From positions 1 through 9,402 of the forward strand of contig DJHY01000184.1 in assembly GCA_002433335.1 (NCBI GenBank): a stretch of 9,402 bases of DNA, read 5' to 3'. This DNA comes from Rhodospirillaceae bacterium UBA6608 (lineage in GTDB: Bacteria > Pseudomonadota > Alphaproteobacteria > Rhodospirillales_A > Casp-alpha2). The notes under the pieces are model-generated. The model ran no database searches. It worked only from the letters and a program-made list of their open reading frames with translations, and was not told the origin of the DNA. Below, piece after piece: positions 1 through 6,623 of this stretch. Both the position numbers and the translations under genes were made by a program. Every line of letters begins with the position of its first letter. The stretch's first letter is position 1.

Positions 1-386
1 CGGTGATCGCCGCCGTCATGGACCGCATGGGTCCGGCACGACAACGATGCCATCGCGCCCGCGATCACCGGCGCGCCGGTCGCCCCGACGACATGGACAA
101 CGCCATGCATGTCAAAGGTCTGCGGACCGGCGAAGGCATTCGAGACATCTCGTTGATCATCGGCCAGCACGTTGACCGCAAAGCCCCCGTCGGGCTGCGT
201 GAAACAGGCAATGCAGCCGGTGCGATTGTCGAGGCTGACCAGGATCAGCGGCGGGTCCAGCGACAACGAGCAAAAGGCGCTTACGGTGACGCCCACGGGC
301 CCGCGTTCGTCACCCGGCGCGGTGACGACGGTCACGCCGGATGCGAAGCAACTCAACGCGTTTCTGAATGCATTCTGATCAACCAT
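1..386 (-). CDS. Flavin reductase-like (FMN-binding, DIM6/NTAB family) protein, 3' end cut off by the window edge
   Basis: The first 128 residues are visible, starting MVDQNAFRNALSCFASGVTV at an ATG on the - strand. The family pattern is clear: a short N-terminal helix leading into FASGVTVVTAP (residues 14-24), then GVTVSAFCSLSLDPPLILVS (32-51), the part of the split-barrel fold that contacts FMN, then GGFAVNVLADDQ (67-78) and GAPVIAGAMASLSC (104-117). The last three visible residues, G126-D127-H128, match the family's conserved GDH motif. Relatives have about 160-170 residues, so roughly 35-40 C-terminal residues are missing. Such proteins reduce FMN or FAD with NAD(P)H, often for a partner two-component monooxygenase, but the fold alone does not fix the substrate. 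A GGGGGAG stretch lies about 14-20 nt before the ATG, so the ribosome site is only fair. The gene is divergent from motA. Any partner oxygenase would lie outside the window. Confidence 0.85.
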   Translation of the reverse strand, partial: MVDQNAFRNALSCFASGVTVVTAPGDERGPVGVTVSAFCSLSLDPPLILVSLDNRTGCIACFTQPDGGFAVNVLADDQRDVSNAFAGPQTFDMHGVVHVVGATGAPVIAGAMASLSCRTHAVHDGGDH

Positions 387-495
387 GATGGACGGTCTGC
401 CACTCCCCCAGGACTGCGCACGAAAATGTGTGAACGCGCTCTTGAATACGTTGCCGGGGGAAGCTCTGGCAAGCCTTTCCGGGTTTCCGGTGTTT

Positions 496-505
496 TTAAC
501 GTTAA
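496..505. promoter_or_regulatory. 10-bp perfect palindrome TTAACGTTAA in the divergent spacer
   Basis: TTAACGTTAA is a perfect inverted repeat and, with the next base, also reads as two direct TTAAC units 6 bp apart (496-500 and 502-506). It overlaps the proposed -35 of the rightward promoter, a common place for an operator. TTAAC resembles a half-site of the alphaproteobacterial regulator CtrA, but the spacing does not fit the full TTAA-N7-TTAA site. Binding of any protein here is inference. Confidence 0.25.
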
Positions 506-517
506 CCGCCAGACTGG

Positions 518-523
518 ATTATA
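518..523 (-). promoter_or_regulatory. Candidate -10 box (TATAAT) for the leftward flavin reductase gene
   Basis: Read on the - strand, 523-518 is a perfect TATAAT. No good -35 lies 15-18 bp upstream, so it is weak as a stand-alone promoter. It overlaps the -10 proposed for the rightward promoter, so the two divergent genes may compete for one AT-rich element. The leader to the ATG at 386 would be about 125 nt. Confidence 0.2.
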
Positions 524-565
524 AAATTACACCTATTGGCGATGGCGTTCGGTGACGAGAAATGC

Positions 566-592
566 TTGTCTTTTGGGATGATAGGGCGATAG
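566..592 (+). promoter_or_regulatory. Weak sigma-28 (FliA)-like promoter candidate upstream of motA
   Basis: TTGTCTTT (566-573), an 11-bp spacer and GGCGATAG (585-592) resemble the flagellar sigma-28 pattern TAAAGTTT-N11-GCCGATAA. The -10 side matches 6/8, the -35 side only 4/8. Late flagellar genes such as motAB are often under FliA, which makes the position sensible, but the match is poor on the -35 side. Low certainty. Confidence 0.25.
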
Positions 593-662
593 CTTTTGTT
601 CGGTGCGCCAAATGCCGGACACAAGGCACGCGCGCCCGGTTGTGGCTCTTGGAGACTGCTGA

Positions 663-1523
663 ATGCTTTTCATCGTCGGCTCATTGATTGTGATTGTTGC
701 CGTGTTTGGCGCCTATGGCGTTCACGGCAGCTACGGCGTGCTTTGGCAGCCCCTGGAATTCATCATCATCTTCGGTGGCGCGATCGGTGCATTCATCACC
801 GGTAACCCGAAACCGGTGATCAAGGGCGTCATGGGGTCGTTCAAAACCCTGATGAAAGGCCCCACCTACACTCGCGAACACTACGAAGAGCTTCTCGGCT
901 GCCTCTATTCGGTCTTCCGTCTGGCCAAGACCAAAGGCGATCTGGCGCTGGAAGCGCATGTCGAAAAACCGGATGAAAGCACCCTGTTTTCGAACTTCCC
1001 GCTGTTCCACCACGATCATCACGCGGTTGAGTTCCTGTGCGACTACCTGCGCCTTCTGACCTTGGGGGCCTCCAACCCGCACGAAATCGAATCGGTCATG
1101 GAAGCGGAGCTGGAAAAGCACCACGAAGAGCTTCATGCCGTCGGCGCGGCTTGGCAGAACATGGCTGACGCGACCCCGGCCCTTGGTATCGTCGCGGCCG
1201 TGTTGGGCGTTATCGTGACGATGGGGTCGATCACCGAGCCGCCTGAAGTCCTGGGTAACCTGATCGGCGCGGCGCTGGTCGGTACGTTCTCGGGTATTTT
1301 GTTCTCGTACGGCTTCATGGCGCCGATCGCCTCGTCCCTCAACAACACCTACGCGTCCGATTCCGCCTACCTGAACTGCATCCGGGTGGCCTTGATCGGG
1401 CACATGCAGGGATATGCCCCGCAGGTTTCTGTCGAATTCGCACGCAAGACCCTGAGCCACGGCGTGCGGCCGACCTTTGCCGAGGTCGAAGAAATGGTGA
1501 CCAACCTGCCGGCTGCGTCGTAA
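663..1523 (+). CDS. motA: Flagellar motor stator protein MotA
   Basis: MotA and MotB form the inner-membrane stator that couples proton flow to flagellar rotation. The 286-residue product is close to the family's usual length of about 285-295. Four membrane segments can be read: about 2-20, 31-47, 172-189 and 199-222, with a large cytoplasmic loop (about 50-165) and a short charged tail. Key family marks are ATPALGIVAAVLG with Pro172 and YGFMAPIASSL with Pro221, equivalent to the functional prolines 173 and 222 of E. coli MotA. The loop carries LEAHVEKPDES (96-106), the region that contacts FliG; where E. coli has Arg90, this protein seems to have Ala98, while the following acidic residues remain. 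The start is well supported by GGAG at 651-654, 8 nt before the ATG. motB follows after 59 bp, so the two are almost certainly one operon. Confidence 0.97.
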   Translation: MLFIVGSLIVIVAVFGAYGVHGSYGVLWQPLEFIIIFGGAIGAFITGNPKPVIKGVMGSFKTLMKGPTYTREHYEELLGCLYSVFRLAKTKGDLALEAHVEKPDESTLFSNFPLFHHDHHAVEFLCDYLRLLTLGASNPHEIESVMEAELEKHHEELHAVGAAWQNMADATPALGIVAAVLGVIVTMGSITEPPEVLGNLIGAALVGTFSGILFSYGFMAPIASSLNNTYASDSAYLNCIRVALIGHMQGYAPQVSVEFARKTLSHGVRPTFAEVEEMVTNLPAAS

Positions 1524-1536
1524 GGGCACCCTGCCC
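1524..1536 (+). other. Small hairpin directly after the motA stop codon
   Basis: GGGCA-CCC-TGCCC can form a 5-bp stem with a 3-nt loop starting right after the TAA of motA. No T-run follows, so it is not a typical intrinsic terminator. In a GC-rich spacer a 5-bp stem can arise by chance. If real, it could protect the motA end or tune motB expression. Confidence 0.2.
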
Positions 1537-1582
1537 GACGGAATGCAGACGGTAACGGAACGGACCCCATAGGAAAGGCCTG

Positions 1583-2704
1583 ATGGCAGAAGAAGCGGCC
1601 AAACAACCGATCATTATCAAGAAGGTCAAGAAGGGTGGCCATGGCCACCATGGTGGCGCGTGGAAAATCGCCTATGCCGACTTCGTGACCGCGATGATGG
1701 CCTTCTTCCTGCTGTTGTGGTTGTTGAATTCGGTCACCCAAGAATCCCTGGAAGGTATTTCGAACTTCTTCGCCCCGATCTCGACATCGCAAACGACGAG
1801 CGGCGCAGGCGACATCCTGCAGGGCAAGACGATGAGCGAGGAAGGCGTAGCGCAAAGCGCCACCGCCCGCGACAGCGTGACCATGGACCTGCCGCCGCCG
1901 AAGGCCGGCACCGGCGGCGACCTGTCCCAGGGCGAAGCCGAGTCCAAATCCAAGGACACCCCGACCGACGAGGATATCCAGGCTCAGGCCGCGCGTAAGG
2001 AACAGGAAGCCTTCGAAGAGGCCAAGGACGACCTGGAGAAGCAGCTGGAAAGCGTCCCTCAGATGCGCCAGTTGAAGAACAGCCTGCTGGTCGACAACAC
2101 GCCGGAAGGCCTGCGCATTCAGCTGATCGACCGAGACGGGCTGGCCATGTTCCCGTCCGGCAGCTCGAAAATGTTCCTGCATACCGAGCGTCTGCTTGAA
2201 GTCGTGTCAAAAGTCATCTTGTCGATGCCGCAGGACATCTCGATCTCCGGCCATACGGATGCGACCCCGTTCTCCGGCCAGGATTACGGCAACTGGGAGC
2301 TATCATCCGACCGCGCCAATGCGGCCCGGCGCGAGCTGGAGCATTTCGGCGTGCCGGATAAGCGGATCAAGCGCGTGGTCGGCAAGGCGGCGACGGACCC
2401 GTTGATCGCCGAAGACCCCAAGCATCCGTCCAACCGACGGCTGTCGATCATCCTTCTGCGCGGCACGGGCAAGGCTGCCGACAAGGCCAAGGCCCAGGAA
2501 AAGGCCAAAAAGGAACGCGAGAACGAAGCGCTGCCCGGCCTGAATGAAATCCGCCGACAGCAGCAACAGGGCGCGCCTGCTCAACCGGCGCCGCAACCAG
2601 CGCCGCAGCCCGCCCCGCAAAGCGGTCCCGCGCCGGCGCAACCGGCACTCCCGCAGTTGCCCGGGATCAACCTTGAAATTCAGGGTAATATTGCGCCAGA
2701 GTAA
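1583..2704 (+). CDS. motB: Flagellar motor stator protein MotB with a long C-terminal tail
   Basis: MotB anchors the stator to peptidoglycan and carries the proton-binding aspartate. Order of parts in the 373 residues: a basic, His/Gly-rich N-terminus (GGHGHHGG, 18-25); one membrane helix AYADFVTAMMAFFLLLWLL (30-48) with Asp33 as the predicted proton carrier, matching Asp32 of E. coli and pointing to H+ rather than Na+; a plug-like amphipathic stretch (about 52-65); a long acidic linker (about 66-160); and an OmpA-like peptidoglycan-binding domain (about 165-292) with GHTDATPF (223-230), NWELSSDRA (237-245) and NRRLSIIL (284-291). Beyond this fold there is an extra tail of about 80 residues: Lys/Glu-rich (about 297-314), then Gln- and Pro/Ala-rich (about 326-360). 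E. coli MotB has 308 residues. AGGAAAGG at 1571-1578 supports the start. Confidence 0.96.
   Translation: MAEEAAKQPIIIKKVKKGGHGHHGGAWKIAYADFVTAMMAFFLLLWLLNSVTQESLEGISNFFAPISTSQTTSGAGDILQGKTMSEEGVAQSATARDSVTMDLPPPKAGTGGDLSQGEAESKSKDTPTDEDIQAQAARKEQEAFEEAKDDLEKQLESVPQMRQLKNSLLVDNTPEGLRIQLIDRDGLAMFPSGSSKMFLHTERLLEVVSKVILSMPQDISISGHTDATPFSGQDYGNWELSSDRANAARRELEHFGVPDKRIKRVVGKAATDPLIAEDPKHPSNRRLSIILLRGTGKAADKAKAQEKAKKERENEALPGLNEIRRQQQQGAPAQPAPQPAPQPAPQSGPAPAQPALPQLPGINLEIQGNIAPE
2573..2650 (+). repeat. Pro/Ala/Gln-rich imperfect repeat encoding the MotB tail
   Basis: Residues 331-356 of MotB are built from loose copies of PAPQ or PAQ (APAQPAPQPAPQPAPQSGPA and on). The underlying DNA is a run of similar CCGGCGCCGCAA-type units with synonymous changes, so it is a degenerate tandem repeat. 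Such tracts vary in length among relatives by slippage and usually form extended, disordered linkers. Confidence 0.55.
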
Positions 2705-2758
2705 TTGCCCTGAGGGTCCGGCACCGGATGCCCGGCCCAGGGTCGGATAAGGCACGCC

Positions 2759-3514
2759 ATGCGGCATAAACCCATTTCGGACGCGCGGTTCTTTTTCGCC
2801 ACGGCGCCCCTGCCCTGTCCCTATCTGCCGGACCGCGTCGAACGCCGCGTCGTGACGGAGCTTTTCGGGCGCGACGCGACCAAGCTGCACGACCAGTTGT
2901 CTTATGCCGGATTCCGTCGGTCGCACGGCATTGTTTATGCCCCGGCCTGTCCGGGCTGCGACGCCTGCAAGGCGGTGCGGATCGTGGTCGACGGCTTCAA
3001 GCCGCGCACGTCGATGAAGCGCATCCAGAAAGCAAACGCGGACCTGACGGCGCGGATGGTCTCGCCCATCGCGACCCAGGAACAATACCGTCTGTTCCAA
3101 CGGTATCAGCGCTCGCGCCATTCCGGCGGCGACATGTCGAAAATGGATTACCTGGATTATCAGGCGCTGATCGAAGACACGCCGATCGAAACCTTCCTCG
3201 CGACCTTCCGCGACGAAGACGGCACCTTGACCGGCACCATGCTCTGCGACCGGGTCAACGACGGCCTGTCGGCGGTCTACAGCTTCTTCGACCCGGAACA
3301 GCCGCGCCGCGGCATGGGCACCCATATGATCCTATGGATGCTCGAAGAGGCTAAGCGACAGGGCCTGCCCTATGTCTACCTGGGCTTCTGGATCGAGGGC
3401 TGTAACAAGATGTCCTACAAGGCGCGCTTCCGCCCGCTCGAGGTTCATACGTCCGAAGGATGGATGGGCTTCGAAGAATTCACGGGCGAAGTAGAGCCCG
3501 ACGCCTCCTCCTAA
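2759..3514 (+). CDS. bpt: Aspartate/glutamate leucyltransferase (Bpt; often annotated arginyltransferase, Ate)
   Basis: This cytoplasmic enzyme transfers an amino acid (Leu in characterised bacterial Bpt, Arg in the related Ate) from tRNA to N-terminal Asp or Glu, marking proteins for ClpS/ClpAP degradation. The 251-residue length is normal. The N-terminal domain has CPYLPDR with Cys20 and a CPGCDAC cluster (Cys64, Cys67, Cys70) followed by KAVRI. The GNAT-like C-terminal domain has DGLSAVYSFFDP (168-179), RRGMGTHMILW (183-193) and PYVYLGFWIEG (204-214) followed by KMSYKARF (217-224), all hallmarks of the family. GGATAAGG at 2745-2752 is a good ribosome site for this ATG. It lies 54 bp after motB with no clear terminator between, so readthrough from motAB is possible, although the function is unrelated. 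Sequence alone does not firmly separate Leu from Arg transfer; bacterial relatives of this type are Bpt. Confidence 0.93.
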   Translation: MRHKPISDARFFFATAPLPCPYLPDRVERRVVTELFGRDATKLHDQLSYAGFRRSHGIVYAPACPGCDACKAVRIVVDGFKPRTSMKRIQKANADLTARMVSPIATQEQYRLFQRYQRSRHSGGDMSKMDYLDYQALIEDTPIETFLATFRDEDGTLTGTMLCDRVNDGLSAVYSFFDPEQPRRGMGTHMILWMLEEAKRQGLPYVYLGFWIEGCNKMSYKARFRPLEVHTSEGWMGFEEFTGEVEPDASS

Positions 3515-3519
3515 GCCAA

Positions 3520-5763
3520 TCAATCCTTACCGAACGTCCCGGACCGGGGGAACCCCTTGGGCACATTCAGGCCCGCCTGGGCGCGTTTGCCGACCCAGGG
3601 CTGATATTCAGTTTCCGTGCGCGTGCCGCCCGACCGCCAGGTCAGGCCCTCGGCGAAGCGCATGGTCGTGACGTCGGCCAGACCGCCCTTGTTATAGCGC
3701 TGCAGAATCACGCCCTTGCCGCGCGTCATTTCCGGCAGCTCTTCCATCCGGAAGATCAGCAGCTTGCGGTTCTCGCCGACCACGGCGACGCCGTCGGCGC
3801 CCTCCATGATTTCGCACATCACCGCCGCTTCCTCGCCGGTACCCAGGTTCAACACCTGTTTGCCGTTCTTGGTCTGGGCGACCAGTTCGTCCGATGGCAC
3901 GATGAAGCCCCGCCCCTTGTCCGAGGCGACGATGTATTTCTTTCCGGCCTCGAACGTCGTCAGCGAGATCGGATCATGCCCGTTGGGGATATCGACCATC
4001 AGGCGCACCGGCTCGCCATGGCCGCGTCCACCCGGCAACTTGTCGCCCGCCAAGGTGTAGAACCGCCCGTTGGTCGCGAACACCAGGAATTTATCCGTGG
4101 TCTGGCCATGGACCATGAACTTCAGGTTGTCGCCTTCCTTGAATTTAACCTCGGTCGACGGATCGGCATGGCCCTTGAGGGCACGGATCCAGCCTTTTTC
4201 CGACAGGACGACGGTGATCGGCTCTTTCTCGACCATGGCGTCCAGCGGCACCACGACGACGGATGGCGGACCGGCGATTTCCGTGCGCCGCGCACCGATC
4301 TCGGTCTTCTGACCAAAGGCCTTCTTAAGATCGGCAATTTCCGTCGTAATCGCCTGCCAGCGTTCGCCTTCGTTGTTCAGCAGCTGTTGAATGGCGCTGC
4401 GCTCGCTCAACAGGTCGTCGTTTTCGCGCCGAATCTCCATTTCTTCCAGCTTGCGCAGTTGGCGCAAACGCATATCCAGGATGGCGTTGGCTTGAACCTC
4501 TGTCAGGTCGAAGCGCTTCATCATCACCATCTTCGGGTCGTCTTCCTCGCGGATGATCTTGATGACTTCGTCCAGGTTCAGGAACGCGACCAGCAAGCCG
4601 CCCAGGATTTCCAGGCGGCGCTCGATCTTTTCCAGGCGGAACTTCTTGCGCCGGACCAGCACCACATGGCGGTGGTCGAGATAGGCCTGCAACACGTCGC
4701 GGAGCGACATCACGCCGGGCGTGTTGTTGGCGTCCAGCACGTTCATGTTCAGGTTGAAGCGGATTTCCAGGTCGGTTTCCCGGAACAGATGCTCCATCAG
4801 GGTTTCGGCATCGACGGCGCGGTTCTTCGGCTCCAGTACGATGCGCACCTGATCGGTCGATTCATCGCGAATGTCCTGCAGGATCGGCAGTTTCTTGCTG
4901 ACGATCAGGTCCGCGATCCGCTCGATCAGCTTGGCTTTTTGGATTTGATACGGGATTTCGGTGATGACGATCTCGTACTGGCCGCGGCCCTGATCCTCGA
5001 TCTCCCAGCGGGCGCGCAGGCGGAACGCGCCCCGCCCGGTCTTATAGGCCTCGACCACGGCCTCGCGGTCTTCGACCAATACGCCGCCGGTCGGGAAATC
5101 CGGCCCCGGAATGAAATCGACCAGCTTGTCGAAGGTTGCGTTCGGATGCTTGATCAGATGGGTCAGCGCGTCGCAGATCTCGCCCACGTTATGGGGCGGA
5201 ATGTTGGTCGCCATGCCGACCGCGATACCCGTGGCGCCGTTGGCCAACAGGTTCGGAAAATTCGACGGCAGGACGATCGGTTCTTCTTCTTCGCCGTCGT
5301 AGGTGGAACGGAAGTCGACCGTGTCCTCGTCGATCCCGTCCAACAATGCCGCCGCGACGGCCGTCAGACGCGATTCCGTGTATCGCATGGCCGCGGCATT
5401 ATCGCCGTCGATGTTGCCGAAGTTGCCCTGCCCGTCGATCAACGGATAGCGGACCGAGAAATCCTGGGCCAGACGGACCAGGGCGTCATAAATCGCCTGG
5501 TCGCCATGGGGGTGATATTTACCCATGACGTCGCCGACCACACGGGCGCATTTCTTGTATCCCGCGGCCGGGTCAAGCTTCAGCAGCCGCATTGCGTACA
5601 GCAGCCGCCGGTGCACGGGCTTCAAACCGTCGCGCACATCCGGCAGCGAGCGCGACACGATGGTCGACAGCGCATAGGCCAGATAGCGTTGGCTCAGGGC
5701 CTCGGACAACGGGGTGTCGCGGATTTCGCCACCAAAGTCTCCGGGGGGCGTGATCGCGGTCAT
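3520..5763 (-). CDS. parC: DNA topoisomerase IV subunit A
   Basis: ParC, with ParE (not in this window), decatenates daughter chromosomes. The product has 747 residues from the chosen ATG, against 752 in E. coli. The breakage-reunion domain shows [19 protein letters not shown] (40-58), [15 protein letters not shown] (81-95) and MRYTESRL (126-133) with catalytic Arg127-Tyr128; GNIDGD (116-121) and NIPPHN (187-192) are also typical. A long helical linker with coiled-coil character spans about 370-485, and a beta-pinwheel C-terminal domain about 505-710, ending in [16 protein letters not shown] (679-694). That ending and the absence of a canonical GyrA box favour ParC over GyrA, as does the position next to bpt. 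The start is set by AAGGA at 5771-5775, 7 nt upstream; a GTG at 5820 would add 19 unlikely residues. The quinolone-contact serine is replaced by Gln89. Confidence 0.95.
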   Translation of the reverse strand: MTAITPPGDFGGEIRDTPLSEALSQRYLAYALSTIVSRSLPDVRDGLKPVHRRLLYAMRLLKLDPAAGYKKCARVVGDVMGKYHPHGDQAIYDALVRLAQDFSVRYPLIDGQGNFGNIDGDNAAAMRYTESRLTAVAAALLDGIDEDTVDFRSTYDGEEEEPIVLPSNFPNLLANGATGIAVGMATNIPPHNVGEICDALTHLIKHPNATFDKLVDFIPGPDFPTGGVLVEDREAVVEAYKTGRGAFRLRARWEIEDQGRGQYEIVITEIPYQIQKAKLIERIADLIVSKKLPILQDIRDESTDQVRIVLEPKNRAVDAETLMEHLFRETDLEIRFNLNMNVLDANNTPGVMSLRDVLQAYLDHRHVVLVRRKKFRLEKIERRLEILGGLLVAFLNLDEVIKIIREEDDPKMVMMKRFDLTEVQANAILDMRLRQLRKLEEMEIRRENDDLLSERSAIQQLLNNEGERWQAITTEIADLKKAFGQKTEIGARRTEIAGPPSVVVVPLDAMVEKEPITVVLSEKGWIRALKGHADPSTEVKFKEGDNLKFMVHGQTTDKFLVFATNGRFYTLAGDKLPGGRGHGEPVRLMVDIPNGHDPISLTTFEAGKKYIVASDKGRGFIVPSDELVAQTKNGKQVLNLGTGEEAAVMCEIMEGADGVAVVGENRKLLIFRMEELPEMTRGKGVILQRYNKGGLADVTTMRFAEGLTWRSGGTRTETEYQPWVGKRAQAGLNVPKGFPRSGTFGKD

Positions 5764-5819
5764 GACTGAATCCTTGATATCCTGGGGTTTCCGCCCATTT
5801 GGGGGGCGACCATAGGGCA

Positions 5820-5828
5820 CTTATACCA
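5820..5828 (-). promoter_or_regulatory. Candidate extended -10 promoter for parC
   Basis: On the - strand 5828-5820 reads TGGTATAAG: a TGn extension plus TATAAG, 5/6 to the sigma-70 -10 consensus. No good -35 is present, which extended -10 promoters tolerate. Transcription would start near 5813, giving a leader of about 50 nt before the ATG at 5763. The imperfect palindrome ACCAAATATGGT (5825-5836, + strand) overlaps it and could bind a regulator; that is speculation. Confidence 0.4.
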
Positions 5829-5842
5829 AATATGGTGCGATG

Positions 5843-5866
5843 CGAAAGGGGGCGACGGCCCCTTCA
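5843..5866 (-). terminator. Weak intrinsic terminator-like hairpin after recO
   Basis: On the - strand AAGGGGC (5864-5858), a CGTC loop and GCCCCCTT (5853-5846) form a GC-rich stem with one bulged C, about 17 nt after the recO stop. Only TTT followed by CGC trails it, so the U-tract is poor and termination may be partial. Its position between recO and the parC promoter candidate is sensible. Confidence 0.35.
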
Positions 5867-5880
5867 CGGCCTTTGTCCGG

Positions 5881-6600
5881 CTATTTTTTCGCCTGGAAAC
5901 GCTCGATCAGGCGTTCGCGCGCGGGCAACCGCCCGCCCCGGCTGTCGAAGGCGTGGGTTTCCAGGAAAAAACCGGTCAGGCGCAGACCCGCGACGACCTC
6001 TTCCGCCGTCTCGGCGGCCCCGCTTCCCAGCAAGAACGGCGGCAATGGCAACAACCGATCGTGGTAGGGCCGCCCGGCGGCAGTCGAGACCGCCCGCCCC
6101 GTCTTGGGCGAAACGTACGTCAGGTCTTCCGTATCGCCCGTGGCGGCACAAGCCGTGAGGTCGAGGCCGAAGCCAAGCTCGCCCAGCACGCCGACTTCCC
6201 ATTTCACATAGGCCGAGCCGACGTGGGGATCGTCCAGCACGGTCATCAAGCCGGCCAAGCCGTGGAAAATCGCGGGGTGTTCCTCGCCCTCGGGCAACAG
6301 GGCCTCGGTCACGGCGCAGGCCGAGGACAAGGCCGCCAGCCCGTCCGGACAGTCCAACAGGGTCGCCGCCGGGGCCTCGATCACTTCCGTCGTCAGGGTG
6401 CCAAGATGCTCCGGCAGGCGCCCGCGCCAGGACAGGGACACAAGATTGCCGACCTGCAGGCCGCCGCGCTTGCGGCGCCCCGCCCCGCCCCGGACCAATC
6501 CGGCCTGACGGCCGCGGGTTTCGGTCAGGGCGCTGACGATCAGGGCGTTTTCGCCGTGACGGCGGGTGGCGAGAATGTAACCACGGTCATGCCATTCCAT
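5881..6600 (-). CDS. recO: DNA repair protein RecO
   Basis: RecO works with RecF and RecR to load RecA on SSB-coated single-stranded DNA and anneals complementary strands. The 239 residues fit the family. The start MEWHDRGYILATRRHGENAL is typical of alphaproteobacterial RecO and begins the N-terminal OB fold (about 1-78), which includes GLVRGGAGRRKR (34-45) and the basic stretch SWRGRLPEHLG (57-67). A helical domain follows, with LGELGFGLDL (139-148). The region that holds a four-Cys zinc site in other RecO proteins reads CAATGDTEDLTYVSPKTGRA (151-170) and has only one Cys, so zinc binding is probably lost; this is common in alphaproteobacteria as far as I recall. recO lies 23 bp after era and is likely co-transcribed. 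A GGGGA about 10 nt before the ATG is only a fair ribosome site. Confidence 0.93.
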   Translation of the reverse strand: MEWHDRGYILATRRHGENALIVSALTETRGRQAGLVRGGAGRRKRGGLQVGNLVSLSWRGRLPEHLGTLTTEVIEAPAATLLDCPDGLAALSSACAVTEALLPEGEEHPAIFHGLAGLMTVLDDPHVGSAYVKWEVGVLGELGFGLDLTACAATGDTEDLTYVSPKTGRAVSTAAGRPYHDRLLPLPPFLLGSGAAETAEEVVAGLRLTGFFLETHAFDSRGGRLPARERLIERFQAKK

Positions 6601-6623
6601 GGTCGAGGTCCCCGGCTAAAGCC

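Larger units (their letters stand above)
496..525 (+). promoter_or_regulatory. Candidate housekeeping-type promoter reading toward motA
   Basis: TTAACG (496-501) is separated by 18 bp from TATAAA (520-525), giving 4/6 and 5/6 matches to the sigma-70 consensus hexamers. It lies in the most AT-rich part of the 276-bp spacer between the flavin reductase gene and motA. Transcription would start near 532, giving a leader of about 130 nt before motA. This is a prediction by eye. Confidence 0.35.

Noticed and set aside
3..524. A 173-codon + strand open frame at the left edge
   Set aside because: It is the codon-register antisense of the flavin reductase gene on the - strand, which has clear family motifs; its Arg/His-rich composition is typical of a shadow frame.
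681..1529. A 282-codon - strand open frame antisense to motA
   Set aside because: Same codon register as motA, with His/Arg-rich low-complexity composition; motA is unmistakable on the + strand.
2705..2758. Short inverted repeats (CCC-TGA-GGG; GGCA-CCGGA-TGCC) between motB and bpt
   Set aside because: Stems of 3-4 bp without a T-run are expected by chance in GC-rich DNA, so they do not support a terminator.
2303..3325. A 340-codon - strand open frame running across the motB end and most of bpt
   Set aside because: motB and bpt happen to be in the same frame, so their antisense codon register joins into one open frame. It begins and ends inside real genes and has no family features.
3460..5769. 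A 769-codon open frame on the + strand, antisense to nearly all of parC
   Set aside because: It lies exactly in the codon-on-codon antisense register of parC. It stays open because parC uses almost no TTA, CTA or TCA codons. Its translation has no recognisable domain, whereas parC has catalytic motifs throughout.
5764..5820. An upstream GTG start that would add 19 residues to ParC
   Set aside because: The added residues ([19 protein letters not shown]) do not look like a ParC N-terminus. The ATG at 5763 has AAGGA 7 nt upstream, and the GTG sits on the predicted -10 element, upstream of the likely transcript start.
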